In this document: positions 8,705 through 17,489 of the stretch, piece after piece
Position numbering within the stretch: position 1 is the stretch's first letter
How the letters are laid out: every line of letters begins with the position of its first letter
Assembly (NCBI GenBank): GCA_007127105.1
Contig: SLAA01000073.1
Span: 1 to 53,138 of the forward strand
Direction: 5' to 3'
Source of the DNA: Spirochaetales bacterium
GTDB lineage: Bacteria > Spirochaetota > Spirochaetia > DSM-27196 > SLAA01
DNA length: 53,138 bases
Position numbers and translations under genes: made by a program
Notes under the pieces: model-generated
Databases searched by the model: none
Told to the model about the DNA's origin: nothing
Seen by the model: only the letters and a program-made list of their open reading frames with translations

Positions 8705-9426
8705 GTGACGATTTCCCCTATCTGAGTGAGCAGGAACGAATCCGCTTCCCGGATCCCGGGGAGGGAACGCCCGAAGGGATTGTGGCCACTGGGGCGAATC
8801 TATCTCCGGGGGTGCTGCTCTCGGCCTATGAGCAAGGGATCTTCCCCTGGTTTAGTGAGGGTGACCCAGTTCTGTGGTGGTCACCCGACCCCCGTTTTGT
8901 CCTTTTCCCCTCAGAGCTCCACGTGCCTCGGCGGGTCGCACGACGTATTCGCACCGGGGACTACTGGCTAAGCTTTGACACCGCCTTTAACGAAGTCATA
9001 CAAAAGTGCTCAGAGGTACCTCGTCCCGGGCAGGATGGCACCTGGATCACCCGTGAAATGATTGACGGCTACATTAAACTGCATGAGCTGGGCTTTGCAC
9101 ACTCGGTCGAGGCCTGGAGCGGCAGTGAACTGGCTGGCGGCCTCTATGGCGTTTCCTTAGGGCGGGTCTTCTTTGGAGAGAGTATGTTTGCCACACAGAC
9201 CGATGCATCAAAGGTCGCGTTTGTCTCGTTGGTTCGGCATCTGTCCTTGCTCGGCTTTGAACTTGTAGATTGTCAGGTCTACACCGAGCACCTTGAGCGT
9301 TTTGGGGCTCGCGAAGTTCCGCGTACGGAGTTTCTCTCGGTGTTGGGGCGGGCTTTGAACTCTTGTTCCACCTTGCGGGGAAACTGGGGTAGCGAAGCCC
9401 GGTTATCTTCGCGACCTAGTACTTGA
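8701..9426 (+). CDS. aat: Leucyl/phenylalanyl-tRNA-protein transferase Aat
   Basis: 241 residues. Aat transfers Leu or Phe from aminoacyl-tRNA to proteins with N-terminal Lys or Arg, making them ClpS/ClpAP substrates. Family signatures are continuous: FPDP near the start, GANLSPGVLLSAYEQGIFPW, VLWWSPDPRFVLFP, TWITREMIDGYIKLHELG, and GGLYGVSLGRVFFGESMF for the acceptor pocket. LVDCQVYTEHLERFGA is also present. The start is GTG at 8701, overlapping the clpA stop by four bases (GTGA), which implies translational coupling. Its 3' end overlaps the convergent nucleoside kinase gene by 11 bases, so no room is left for a separate terminator. Confidence 0.96.
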   Translation: MSDDFPYLSEQERIRFPDPGEGTPEGIVATGANLSPGVLLSAYEQGIFPWFSEGDPVLWWSPDPRFVLFPSELHVPRRVARRIRTGDYWLSFDTAFNEVIQKCSEVPRPGQDGTWITREMIDGYIKLHELGFAHSVEAWSGSELAGGLYGVSLGRVFFGESMFATQTDASKVAFVSLVRHLSLLGFELVDCQVYTEHLERFGAREVPRTEFLSVLGRALNSCSTLRGNWGSEARLSSRPST

Positions 9427-11080
9427 AGGCACTGTCCCCAATAAACTCCCGTAGAATTGAGGTGTGGGGGACATATTTCACAGGTATGTTGCTGAAGTTC
9501 TCCAGGAAACTCATAAGCCTGGTTGCCTCGTGGTACACCTCATGAGAGGGTTTGACAGCTCGCAGCAGTTGCAGGGCCTCACTGGCCATAACACCGAGTT
9601 CGTAGTCGAGCGCCGAGTTGAAGGCCGCGTCAGCGTCCTTTTGGAACGGAAAGATGTTACGGTTCTCGCCGGATCGCACCTGAGGCCACATACGGAGCGT
9701 GGTTAATGCGTCGGACCCACGGTACTTTGCGTCGCGTACCATCCTGCGAATCAGGCGGTTGTCTGTGGTGGGAATCCGGTTGTGATCATCTAGATTAAGC
9801 TGTGTCAGGGCCGACACATACACACGGTAACAGGTAGTCTGGGGTACATTTGGAAGGAGTGCAGGGTTGAGCGCGTGAATACCTTCCATGAGAATAACGG
9901 CGTTTGGACTGGGCTCCGGGCCCGAGGCTCTCATCTTGCGGGTGCCGGTCTTGAAGTCGAAACTCGGCAACTTGACCGGGCGGGCTTCAATAAGATCCAG
10001 CAAGGTCTTGTTGAGGAGCTCTACATCTACGGCACCCAGGTCCTCAAAATTGTAGTTGCCGTGTTCATCCAAGGGCGTAAGCTCACGGGGTACAAAGAAG
10101 TCGTCAATTGCGGCAATTATGGGTTCAAGTCCGTATACTCGCAGTTGTATCGCGAGGCGCTTGGTGAAAGTAGTCTTACCCGACGAGGATGGACCAGCTA
10201 TAAGCACAATCCGTGGCTGGGCGGGCGCTCCGGCAATGCCCTCGGCTATCGCGTCTATTCGCTTGTTGTGCAGGGCTTCTGCTACGCGGATAAACTCTCC
10301 AATGCTGCCTTCGCGGACCCTGGCATTGAGCCGTCCGGCGGAGTGCACCCCGAGTATCTTGCCCCAGTTTTTGTGTTCCTGGTAAACCGTGAATAGCAAT
10401 GGATTGTCTTGAAAAGGGGCGGTGAGTGTTGGATGCGTTTCGCTCGGAAACCTCAATAGGAAGCCTGGTCCGTAGCTCATGAGCTCAAACACTCCAAGAA
10501 GCTCGGTTGAGGGAGCGACTGGGCCGTGCGAAAGATCGCAATAGCGGTCACATTGGTACACAGCGATCTTTGCCGCGTTGTGGTGTTCCAGAAGCTGGCT
10601 TGTTTCAGTCATTCCGGCATCGCGAAAGTGTTCGCGAGCCTGCTCATAGGCCATTACCTTGTGATGAATGGGAAGTCTCGCTGTGACCAGTTCACGCATG
10701 CGACTGGAGATCTGTTCAATATCGTTCTCGCACACCGAGGCTCCGTCGGAGAACTCATAGTAGTAGGCCTCGCCGAGTGAGTGACTAATGCTGAGGCCGC
10801 GTTCCGGAAATATCTGCTGTACCGCCATGGCCAGCAAGTAGCACAATGATCGGCGGTACACGCGAGCCCCCTCCGGAGAGGCGAGCTTCACCGGAACGAG
10901 AGTTGCATCAATCTCAAGCGGATAGGTGAGGCTGACCAGATCATTGTTCACCAGACAGGCAATGATTGTCTCGTTCAGTGCCAGGAACTCCTGGAGCGCC
11001 TCTCCGGTGCGAATGCCGGATCGAAAATTGCGGGAATCGGCCTTGCCGCATACCAGGGTAATCTCGGTGGCTGTACTCAT
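9416..11080 (-). CDS. Nucleoside kinase with N-terminal TGS/SAD-like and C-terminal uridine-kinase domains
   Basis: 554 residues. The first ~60 residues look like a TGS domain and residues ~70-190 like the second additional domain of threonyl-tRNA synthetase, including EHHNAAKIAVYQC. The C-terminal half is a phosphoribulokinase/uridine-kinase P-loop domain: Walker A AGPSSSGKT near 295-303, IAAIDDFFVPREL, LMEGIHALNP, and DNRLIRRMVRDAKYRG as lid. This architecture is known in Thermotoga, clostridia and spirochaetes, where it is annotated as a nucleoside (uridine kinase-like) kinase. The exact substrate cannot be read from sequence. It lies 55 bases downstream of the HD-GYP gene on the same strand and may be co-transcribed. 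GAGGAAG precedes the ATG at 11080. Confidence 0.88.
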   Translation of the reverse strand: MSTATEITLVCGKADSRNFRSGIRTGEALQEFLALNETIIACLVNNDLVSLTYPLEIDATLVPVKLASPEGARVYRRSLCYLLAMAVQQIFPERGLSISHSLGEAYYYEFSDGASVCENDIEQISSRMRELVTARLPIHHKVMAYEQAREHFRDAGMTETSQLLEHHNAAKIAVYQCDRYCDLSHGPVAPSTELLGVFELMSYGPGFLLRFPSETHPTLTAPFQDNPLLFTVYQEHKNWGKILGVHSAGRLNARVREGSIGEFIRVAEALHNKRIDAIAEGIAGAPAQPRIVLIAGPSSSGKTTFTKRLAIQLRVYGLEPIIAAIDDFFVPRELTPLDEHGNYNFEDLGAVDVELLNKTLLDLIEARPVKLPSFDFKTGTRKMRASGPEPSPNAVILMEGIHALNPALLPNVPQTTCYRVYVSALTQLNLDDHNRIPTTDNRLIRRMVRDAKYRGSDALTTLRMWPQVRSGENRNIFPFQKDADAAFNSALDYELGVMASEALQLLRAVKPSHEVYHEATRLMSFLENFSNIPVKYVPHTSILREFIGDSAFKY

Positions 11081-11135
11081 AGTTGCTTCCTCAACTCAAT
11101 CACCAATGAAACAGGTTAAATGGCCCAACCGCTTT

Positions 11136-12299
11136 CTAACCCGGCTGCTTGGTTTCAGGTGCAATCTCTAACTTTTCTTCATGTGAAAGCGCGCGAACAA
11201 TCTGATATTCTTTCTCCTGCGTGTTCACAATTTGTGACGAGGAGTAGCGTTCGTTGTTTGGCCCCGCCACCACGCGCACGGCCGGATTGCGGGGACTCTC
11301 ACTATTGGTCTCAACCACCATTGCCTTGGCGCCGTTATTCAGCAGCACAAAGGAACCAATGGGGTAGATTGAGAGGTTAGCTAAGAGTGCCTTGAGAACG
11401 CTGTCGTCGTAGGTGCGGCCACGGCCCTTTAGCAGATCCAGAATACTTTCGTGACCAAGAAAAGCCTTGCGATGCGGGCGGTCCGAGATAAGCGCCGCGT
11501 ATGCACTGCTAACGCCAATAATTTTTGCATAGACCGAAATGCGGTCGGCGGTCAGACCACGGGGGTATCCGCTCCCGTCCGGGTGCTCGCGGCATTCAAG
11601 CACTCCTAAGCAGACCGGCATAGGGAAGGAGAACTGCTTAAGAATTTTGAATCCAAGAACGGTATGTGCCGTAATAGCTTTCTTCTCTTGGGGATTAAGT
11701 TTGCGATTACTCATGTACAGCTGCGGGGGCAGGCGTACGAGGCCAATTTCGTGGAGGAGCGAAGCCGTTGCCAGCTCTATAAGTTTGTGAGGTGGCAGCT
11801 TGAGAGACATCCCAAGAGCAACCGCAAGAAAACTCGTCTTCACGGCATGGTCAACAATGTGATTATGAGTCGATGTACGAAACTCGGTGAGTCGTAGCGC
11901 GTATCGACGCCGATCCTTAATGAGGTCAATGACCTCTTTCAGCTTCTCACTGATGAGCCGCTGTGAGAGTTCTTCCTTGCTGACAAAGTCTGAGATCATT
12001 TTCTCGGTGAAGCTCATCATGCTTATGTAGGTCTTGTAGGTTTCTTTAAACTCGGTGCTTTCCTTCAGGTCAAGTTCAATGTTACCGGTCGAGGCGCTCA
12101 CTTCACCATGATCGGTGGCTGGTTGATCTCGGAGTTCTCCAGCTGTGTGGATGTAGGAGAACTTCCAGCGTTCAAGGCGCGAGCGCAGCTCCTGCGTCAT
12201 GGGCGTTTCAGTCGAGAGGAGGATGTACTTCTCATCTAAAAAAAGCTTGTCAGAGAAGTATTTGCCAGGTGTAATTGTTTGAAGCAGTAGCTTATTCAT
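11136..12299 (-). CDS. HD-GYP-type protein with degenerate metal-binding site
   Basis: 387 residues from the ATG at 12299; eight extra residues are possible from 12323. The N-terminal ~125 residues are the helical region common before HD-GYP domains. The HD-GYP half is recognisable: H151, LLHEIGLVRLP (183-190), AHTVLG with H212, EHPDGSGYPRGL (238-249) and SDRPHRKAF. Compared with active cyclic-di-GMP phosphodiesterases, the HD pair is His183-Glu184 and the following Lys is Leu187. HHE is Cys236-Arg237-Glu238, and the usual AD-x-x-DA is SSAYAA. Several metal ligands are therefore missing and activity is doubtful. It could serve as a c-di-GMP-binding or scaffold protein. It is divergent from the 12374 gene. 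Confidence 0.85.
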   Translation of the reverse strand: MNKLLLQTITPGKYFSDKLFLDEKYILLSTETPMTQELRSRLERWKFSYIHTAGELRDQPATDHGEVSASTGNIELDLKESTEFKETYKTYISMMSFTEKMISDFVSKEELSQRLISEKLKEVIDLIKDRRRYALRLTEFRTSTHNHIVDHAVKTSFLAVALGMSLKLPPHKLIELATASLLHEIGLVRLPPQLYMSNRKLNPQEKKAITAHTVLGFKILKQFSFPMPVCLGVLECREHPDGSGYPRGLTADRISVYAKIIGVSSAYAALISDRPHRKAFLGHESILDLLKGRGRTYDDSVLKALLANLSIYPIGSFVLLNNGAKAMVVETNSESPRNPAVRVVAGPNNERYSSSQIVNTQEKEYQIVRALSHEEKLEIAPETKQPG

Positions 12300-12311
12300 T
12301 CGTTCCCGCCG

Positions 12312-12340
12312 TTGACCCCGCACAGGGATTGGATTACATT
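12312..12340 (+). promoter_or_regulatory. Sigma-70 promoter before the 12374 membrane protein gene
   Basis: TTGACC at 12312-12317, a 17-base spacer and TACATT at 12335-12340. It lies just outside the divergent HD-GYP start and supports choosing the ATG at 12374 over an earlier in-frame ATG at 12275. Confidence 0.6.
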
Positions 12341-12373
12341 GACTTCGAGCTCCCCATTATAGGAGAATTCCTC

Positions 12374-13231
12374 ATGAAGTTTAAGCTCATATTTCTCTTG
12401 TTCAACGGTATTATCGCGGTATCGTTTCTATTTGTTTTTCTCATGCCGTTGTTCTTCCTCGGCCCGGACTATGCACGGGTCTTTTGGCTAGAAAACTGGT
12501 ACCTTGCCGCTGTATTCATACTTATTATCGGCGGACTGAATACATACTTTGCGTTGAATCGCCAATTATTCTCGCTCCTGGAGGCTGAGGACTGGCAAGG
12601 GCTACGTAGTTATCTTGAATACCGTGTATTCACCAAGAAACGGTTCTCTCAACAGCATCTTCGTATTCTCATTAATACCTACATCGTCCTTTCTGAACCG
12701 GACAAGATCCGCAGCCTGGAGGCAGAGTTGAATACTCGCCAATCCCGACTCGTTCCGCGGCTTGCTTTGGAGTTTGGTATTCCACGACTTCTGAAGAATG
12801 ACCCCGATGAAATGATTGAGTATTATGATCGATATCGTAATCATCCGAAGGCTGAACAACGAGACTGGCTCACGTGGTCCTACAGTTTTGCCGTCATGCA
12901 GAAACAGAGAAGTGACGAGGCCCGGGACATTTTGCTTAGGCTCTGTGAGAACACACGTGAGCCTTTGGTACGCCTTTTCGCGCTCTATCTTTTGGATGCG
13001 TTTCGCGAGACCGATGCTGACCTCGCCGAGCGTATAGACGAGTACAAAGCGGAGTTTCGTCGCCGGTACGGTTCCGGCAAATTACAGCGCGAAATTGAGA
13101 AGAATCGAGCCAATCTTCAGGTAGTTGTTCTTGCGCGACTGGTCAAGAATGCCGAGGAATGGGTAATGTCTGATAGCAACACAACTGAGGATGCAGGCAC
13201 AGTTTCGGGCAACGGTTCCTCCGCGACATAG
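12374..13231 (+). CDS. Conserved membrane protein of unknown function with helical-repeat domain
   Basis: 285 residues from the ATG at 12374, which follows AGGAGA by 7 bases. Two membrane segments lie at residues ~4-28 (LIFLLFNGIIAVSFLFVFLM) and ~42-62. A cytoplasmic region rich in alpha helix follows, with TPR-like periodicity (LVPRLALEFGIPRLLKND, DWLTWSYSFAVMQKQRSDEA). The C-terminus is Ser/Thr/Gly-rich and polar. I do not recognise a named family. The helical repeats suggest a membrane-anchored protein-interaction role. A short weak hairpin followed by five Ts (13231-13251) may end the transcript before alaA. Confidence 0.7.
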   Translation: MKFKLIFLLFNGIIAVSFLFVFLMPLFFLGPDYARVFWLENWYLAAVFILIIGGLNTYFALNRQLFSLLEAEDWQGLRSYLEYRVFTKKRFSQQHLRILINTYIVLSEPDKIRSLEAELNTRQSRLVPRLALEFGIPRLLKNDPDEMIEYYDRYRNHPKAEQRDWLTWSYSFAVMQKQRSDEARDILLRLCENTREPLVRLFALYLLDAFRETDADLAERIDEYKAEFRRRYGSGKLQREIEKNRANLQVVVLARLVKNAEEWVMSDSNTTEDAGTVSGNGSSAT

Positions 13232-13257
13232 CTGCTACGCTCAGCATTTTTCTACAT

Positions 13258-13271
13258 CGACGCATGCGTCG
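13258..13271. other. Perfect 14-base palindrome before alaA
   Basis: CGACGCATGCGTCG reads the same on both strands. It sits directly in front of the GGAGAGG that serves as the alaA ribosome binding site. It could be an operator, or a hairpin that occludes translation. No regulator can be assigned. Confidence 0.45.
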
Positions 13272-13282
13272 GAGAGGTTCTC

Positions 13283-14497
13283 ATGATTGATTTTCAGAAG
13301 TCCCAGAAGTTGTCGGATGTATGTTACGACATCCGAGGCCCGGTAATGGTTGAAGCCCGGCGCTTAGAGGAAGAAGGGTTCGCGGTTACCAAGCTCAATA
13401 TTGGCAATCCGGCCGCGTTCGGGTTTGAGGCGCCCGATGAGTTGTTCCACGACGTCATTGTGAATCTACGCAATGCGCAGGGCTACTGTGACAGCAAGGG
13501 GCTTTTTTCTGCTCGCAAGGCGGTGATGCAGTACTTCCAACGCAAGCCGGTGAGCGGTGTTGAGATTGACGACATCTACATGGGCAACGGGGTCAGTGAG
13601 CTTATAGCCATGTCCATGCAGGCCTTGCTGAATGACGGAGATGAGGTGCTTATTCCAGCGCCCGACTATCCGTTGTGGACGGCCTGTGTTCGACTCTCGG
13701 GTGGACGCCCTGTGCACTATGTGTGTGATGAACTGTCGGAATGGCAGCCGGATCTTGCGGATATAAGAGCAAAAATTACCGCACGCACAAAGGCACTGGT
13801 TGTCATTAATCCGAACAACCCAACAGGCGCGGTGTACTCGCGTGATGTCTTGCAAGCTCTGCATGACATTGCCGCAGAGTTCAATCTCGTGGTGTATTGT
13901 GATGAAATTTATGACAAGATCCTTTATGACGACGCAGAGCATGTCTCCATAGCCTCGCTTTCGGAGGAGGTGTTTTGTGTGACCTTTGGGGGGCTGTCTA
14001 AGGGCTACCGTGCGGCAGGATTCCGGGCCGGATGGATGGTTCTCAGTGGACGAAAGATTTTCGGAAAAGACTACCGAGAAGGACTAGATATCCTGGCAAA
14101 TATGCGGCTCTGCAGTAACGTGCCGGCCCAGTTTGCGGTGCAGGCAGCTCTTGGTGGCTATCAGAGTATTGAGGACTTGGTGCTTCCTGGTGGTCGCCTG
14201 AGGGAGCAGCGGGATACCGCCTACGAAGCCCTGGTTCGCATTCCGGGCGTAAGCTGTGTGAAACCCAAGGGTGCACTTTACCTGTTTCCACGACTAGATC
14301 CAGAAGTCTTTAATATTCAGGACGACCGGAAACTCGTTCTTGATCTCTTGCTGGAAAAAAAGGTTCTTCTGGTTCAGGGAAGTGGTTTCAACTGTGCGGA
14401 TTCCGAGCATATTCGACTGGTGTTCTTGCCGGATGTGAAGGTTCTGCAAGAGACTATGGTGCGCATAGGCGAGTTTCTGAGCTGGTATAAACAATAG
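13283..14497 (+). CDS. alaA: Glutamate-pyruvate aminotransferase AlaA
   Basis: 404 residues, the length of E. coli AlaA, with close similarity from the first residues: KLSDVCYDIRGPV, KLNIGNPAAFGFEAPDE, QGYCDSKGLFSARKAVMQ and NPNNPTGAVYS. The PLP lysine lies in GGLSKGYRAAGFRAGWMV, and the substrate-carboxylate Arg region is HIRLVFLPDV near the C-terminus. It makes alanine from pyruvate with glutamate as amino donor. ATG at 13283 follows GGAGAGG. It precedes gltX, which has its own promoter, so the grouping with tRNA synthetases may be loose. Confidence 0.95.
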   Translation: MIDFQKSQKLSDVCYDIRGPVMVEARRLEEEGFAVTKLNIGNPAAFGFEAPDELFHDVIVNLRNAQGYCDSKGLFSARKAVMQYFQRKPVSGVEIDDIYMGNGVSELIAMSMQALLNDGDEVLIPAPDYPLWTACVRLSGGRPVHYVCDELSEWQPDLADIRAKITARTKALVVINPNNPTGAVYSRDVLQALHDIAAEFNLVVYCDEIYDKILYDDAEHVSIASLSEEVFCVTFGGLSKGYRAAGFRAGWMVLSGRKIFGKDYREGLDILANMRLCSNVPAQFAVQAALGGYQSIEDLVLPGGRLREQRDTAYEALVRIPGVSCVKPKGALYLFPRLDPEVFNIQDDRKLVLDLLLEKKVLLVQGSGFNCADSEHIRLVFLPDVKVLQETMVRIGEFLSWYKQ

Positions 14498-14518
14498 AGA
14501 CGTGGAATCTCGCTTGGC

Positions 14519-14548
14519 TTGACCGGCTCTTCCGGCGCTGGCTATAAT
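14519..14548 (+). promoter_or_regulatory. Strong sigma-70 promoter of gltX
   Basis: TTGACC at 14519-14524, an 18-base spacer and a perfect TATAAT at 14543-14548. It fixes the gltX start at the ATG at 14588, because an earlier in-frame start at 14519 would begin inside the promoter. Confidence 0.8.
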
Positions 14549-14587
14549 GCCGCCGAAGGAATCCCCCCGAAGAAAGGAAATCGTTTC

Positions 14588-16048
14588 ATGAATGTTCGTG
14601 TTCGCTACGCACCTTCCCCGACAGGGTTGCAGCATATTGGCGGAATAAGAACCGCCTTGTTCAACTACCTCTTTGCGCGCTCATTGGGTGGGAAGTTTAT
14701 CCTCCGCATTGAGGACACCGACCGTGAACGTTTTGACTCGACCGCGTTGCAGGATATCTATGACTCCTTTGCCTGGTTAGGAATTCGTTGGGACGAGGGG
14801 CCGGACCAGGATGGGCCGCACAGCCCCTATTTCCAGAGTGAGCGGCAAGCAAGCTACGTGGCTGCCGCCCATGAACTCCTTGAGAAGGGGCATGCTTACG
14901 AGTGCTTCTGCACATCAGATAGACTTGAGTCCCTGCGCGCTGAGCAGTCGGAAGGGAAGAGTGCGGCGCTGGGTTATGACAGGCGGTGCAGAGATCTAAC
15001 TGATGAGGATCGCGCGCAGTTGCGGCGCGAGAATCCACATCCAGTGGTGCGTTTCAAGACACCGCTTGAAGGCGATGCCGTTTTCGAGGACATGTTGCTC
15101 GGTCGGGTGAAGCGCAAAAATAAGGATATCAGTCCAGATCCGGTGCTGCTCAAGTCGGACCGCTTCCCAACCTATCACCTGGCAAACGTTGTGGATGACC
15201 ATAGTATGGAAATCTCCCACGTCCTGCGGGCGCAGGAATGGCTGCCATCAACAGCGCTGCATATACTTCTGTATCGTGCATTTGACTGGGAGATGCCGGT
15301 GTTCTGTCACCTGCCCATGGTTATGGGCAAGGACGGGCAGAAGCTCTCAAAGCGCCACGGGGCTACGAGTCTCATTGAGTTTAGACGCAGAGGGTATCTG
15401 CCGGAGGCCGTGATCAACTACGTTGCGTTGCTTGGCTGGGCCTACGACGACTCGCGAGAGTTCTTTACTCTTGAGGAGCTTGAGAAGTTTTTTGACGCAA
15501 ACAAATTGAACAAGGCACCGGCGGTCTTTGACTACACGAAGCTCGACTGGTTCAACGGCAACTATATTCGCGAATGTGACGATACTCGCTTACTCAAGCT
15601 CATGACACCTTTTGTGGAGGATGCCGGTATACGCGCTACTGCTGAGCAGCTCCAACAGGCACTCCCGCTCATCAAGGAGCGAATGAAGCGTCTGGAAGAA
15701 GCGCCAGAGTTGCTTGGCTTTCTGGTGGGAGCCCCGGCCGACTATCCGGCTGAGGAACTCATTCCTAAGAAGATGGATGCGAGCCACACCATTCGTGTGC
15801 TTGAAGGGGTGGTAGGGCTGCTTGATGGTTTGTCTGCTCGCAGTGATGAGGAAAACGAGGAGCGCTTTCGCGCCCTTGCCGAACAACTGGATACGAAACT
15901 TGGGAACGTTCTCATGCCCTTGCGTGTTGCGGTAACTGGGTCAAAGGTCTCTCCACCCTTATTCGGGTCTATCAGACTCCTTGGAGAGGAGCAGGCTCGC
16001 TTGAGGGTACATGCGGCGCTACAGAAACTGAAGTCAATGCTTGGTTAG
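14588..16048 (+). CDS. gltX: Glutamyl-tRNA synthetase
   Basis: 486 residues, a usual length for bacterial GluRS. VRYAPSPTGLQHIGG near the N-terminus carries the HIGH-type motif and KLSKRHG is the KMSKS-type motif. RIEDTDRERF, RFKTP and NYVALLGWAYD are further class I GluRS signatures. It charges tRNA-Glu, and in organisms without GlnRS also tRNA-Gln; I cannot tell which specificity applies. ATG at 14588 with AAAGGAAA upstream. It stands first in a run gltX-glyS-tyrS of three aminoacyl-tRNA synthetases on one strand. Confidence 0.97.
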   Translation: MNVRVRYAPSPTGLQHIGGIRTALFNYLFARSLGGKFILRIEDTDRERFDSTALQDIYDSFAWLGIRWDEGPDQDGPHSPYFQSERQASYVAAAHELLEKGHAYECFCTSDRLESLRAEQSEGKSAALGYDRRCRDLTDEDRAQLRRENPHPVVRFKTPLEGDAVFEDMLLGRVKRKNKDISPDPVLLKSDRFPTYHLANVVDDHSMEISHVLRAQEWLPSTALHILLYRAFDWEMPVFCHLPMVMGKDGQKLSKRHGATSLIEFRRRGYLPEAVINYVALLGWAYDDSREFFTLEELEKFFDANKLNKAPAVFDYTKLDWFNGNYIRECDDTRLLKLMTPFVEDAGIRATAEQLQQALPLIKERMKRLEEAPELLGFLVGAPADYPAEELIPKKMDASHTIRVLEGVVGLLDGLSARSDEENEERFRALAEQLDTKLGNVLMPLRVAVTGSKVSPPLFGSIRLLGEEQARLRVHAALQKLKSMLG

Positions 16049-16114
16049 GCGTGCCGGAAACGCAAAGTGCACGCAGTTATGTATATACAGTACAAAGGAT
16101 AAAGCGAGGATATA

Positions 16115-17464
16115 ATGGCAGATAATGACGACAAGACTCGACGAGGAACAATGGAAGAAATCGTTGCCTTGTGCAAGCGAAGAGGTTTTATTTTTCCTTC
16201 GTCCGAGATTTACGGAGGGCTTTCCTCGGCATGGGACTATGGTCCGCTCGGCGTAGAACTCAAGAACCGCCTTGAGCGATTCTGGTGGCGAGAAATGACC
16301 CAGCTTCACGACGGCATTGTGGGGCTTGACGCCTCAATCCTCATGCACCCAAAGGTATGGGAGGCTTCCGGTCACGTTGAGAGTTTCGCAGATCTCATGG
16401 TTGAAGACACCGTTACCAATGAGCGGTTTCGCTGGGATCACCTTAGCGATGAGCAGCGTGACTCCAAGACCAGTCCGGCCGGCAATCCGCTCTCTGAGCC
16501 CAAAGCATTTAACCTCATGTTTGATACCCACTTGGGGCCAGTGAAGGATACCGGGTCGGTCGTGTATCTACGGCCCGAGACTGCCCAGGGAATTTATGTA
16601 AACTTCAAGAATGTTGTACAGACCTCGAGGGTGCGAATTCCTTTTGGCATCGCTCAGGTTGGGAAAGCCTTTCGCAATGAAATTGTGACCAAGAACTTTG
16701 TGTTCCGTACCTGTGAGTTTGAGCAGATGGAGATGCAGTATTTTGTGCATCCGAGTGAGGATGAGAAGTGGTTCGAGTTCTGGAAGGAACAAAGAATGAG
16801 TTACTACTCCAAGCTCGGGATTCGGCCGGAAAGACTGCGCTTCCAACAACATGGCCCGGACGAGCTTGCCCACTACGCGAAGGATGCATATGACATTGAG
16901 TTTGAGTTTCCTTTTGGCTGGCGCGAGCTGGAAGGAATTCATAACCGGACCGACTTTGACCTTCGGCGCCACTCGGAGTTCTCGGGCAAGGATCTACGCT
17001 ATCTGGACGACACCAACAACGAGCGCTATCTGCCCTACATCATTGAAACTTCGGCGGGGCTCACGCGCAGTGTGCTTATGGCACTCTCGGACGCATATGA
17101 GGATCAAGAGGTCGGCGAGAACGACCGTCGGGTTGTTCTCAAGTTTCATCCCGAGATTGCGCCGATCACAGTTGGGGTGTTTCCCTTAGTCAAGAAAGAC
17201 GGACTGTCGGAGCTGGCTCAGGAAATTGAGAAGAAGCTACGTCGAAGATTCTCTACCTTCTATGACCAGAGTGGGGCAATTGGACGACGCTACCGGCGTC
17301 AAGATGAGATTGGAACTCCCTTTTGTCTCACTATTGACTATGAAACAAAAGAGAACCAGACGGTTACTTTACGCTTTCGCGATAGCATGGAGCAGGTTCG
17401 AGTTCCTGTAGCAGAGCTCAGCAGCCGCCTGGAAGAGGAAATTGAGAACTACACGCGAAGCTAA
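16115..17464 (+). CDS. glyS: Glycyl-tRNA synthetase, single-chain (alpha2) type
   Basis: 449 residues. This is the one-chain class II GlyRS, not the alpha2-beta2 GlyQ/GlyS enzyme. Signatures are GGLSSAWDYGPLG near residue 33, LRPETAQGIYVNFKN (motif 2 region), FRNEIVTKNFVFRTCEFEQME, and IIETSAGLTRSVLMAL (motif 3). The C-terminal anticodon-binding domain begins near KFHPEIAPITVGVFPLVKKD. It charges tRNA-Gly. ATG at 16115 with GCGAGGA upstream. It lies 66 bases after gltX and 25 bases before tyrS. Confidence 0.97.
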   Translation: MADNDDKTRRGTMEEIVALCKRRGFIFPSSEIYGGLSSAWDYGPLGVELKNRLERFWWREMTQLHDGIVGLDASILMHPKVWEASGHVESFADLMVEDTVTNERFRWDHLSDEQRDSKTSPAGNPLSEPKAFNLMFDTHLGPVKDTGSVVYLRPETAQGIYVNFKNVVQTSRVRIPFGIAQVGKAFRNEIVTKNFVFRTCEFEQMEMQYFVHPSEDEKWFEFWKEQRMSYYSKLGIRPERLRFQQHGPDELAHYAKDAYDIEFEFPFGWRELEGIHNRTDFDLRRHSEFSGKDLRYLDDTNNERYLPYIIETSAGLTRSVLMALSDAYEDQEVGENDRRVVLKFHPEIAPITVGVFPLVKKDGLSELAQEIEKKLRRRFSTFYDQSGAIGRRYRRQDEIGTPFCLTIDYETKENQTVTLRFRDSMEQVRVPVAELSSRLEEEIENYTRS

Positions 17465-17489
17465 TGCTTGAGCAAGGACGGAATGGATA

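Noticed and set aside
9875-10396. 173-residue plus-strand frame inside the nucleoside kinase
   Set aside because: The kinase on the minus strand has complete P-loop motifs; this frame has none.
13231-13251. Short hairpin with five Ts after the 12374 gene
   Set aside because: The stem is only four to five base pairs, so it is mentioned in the gene entry but not called as a terminator.
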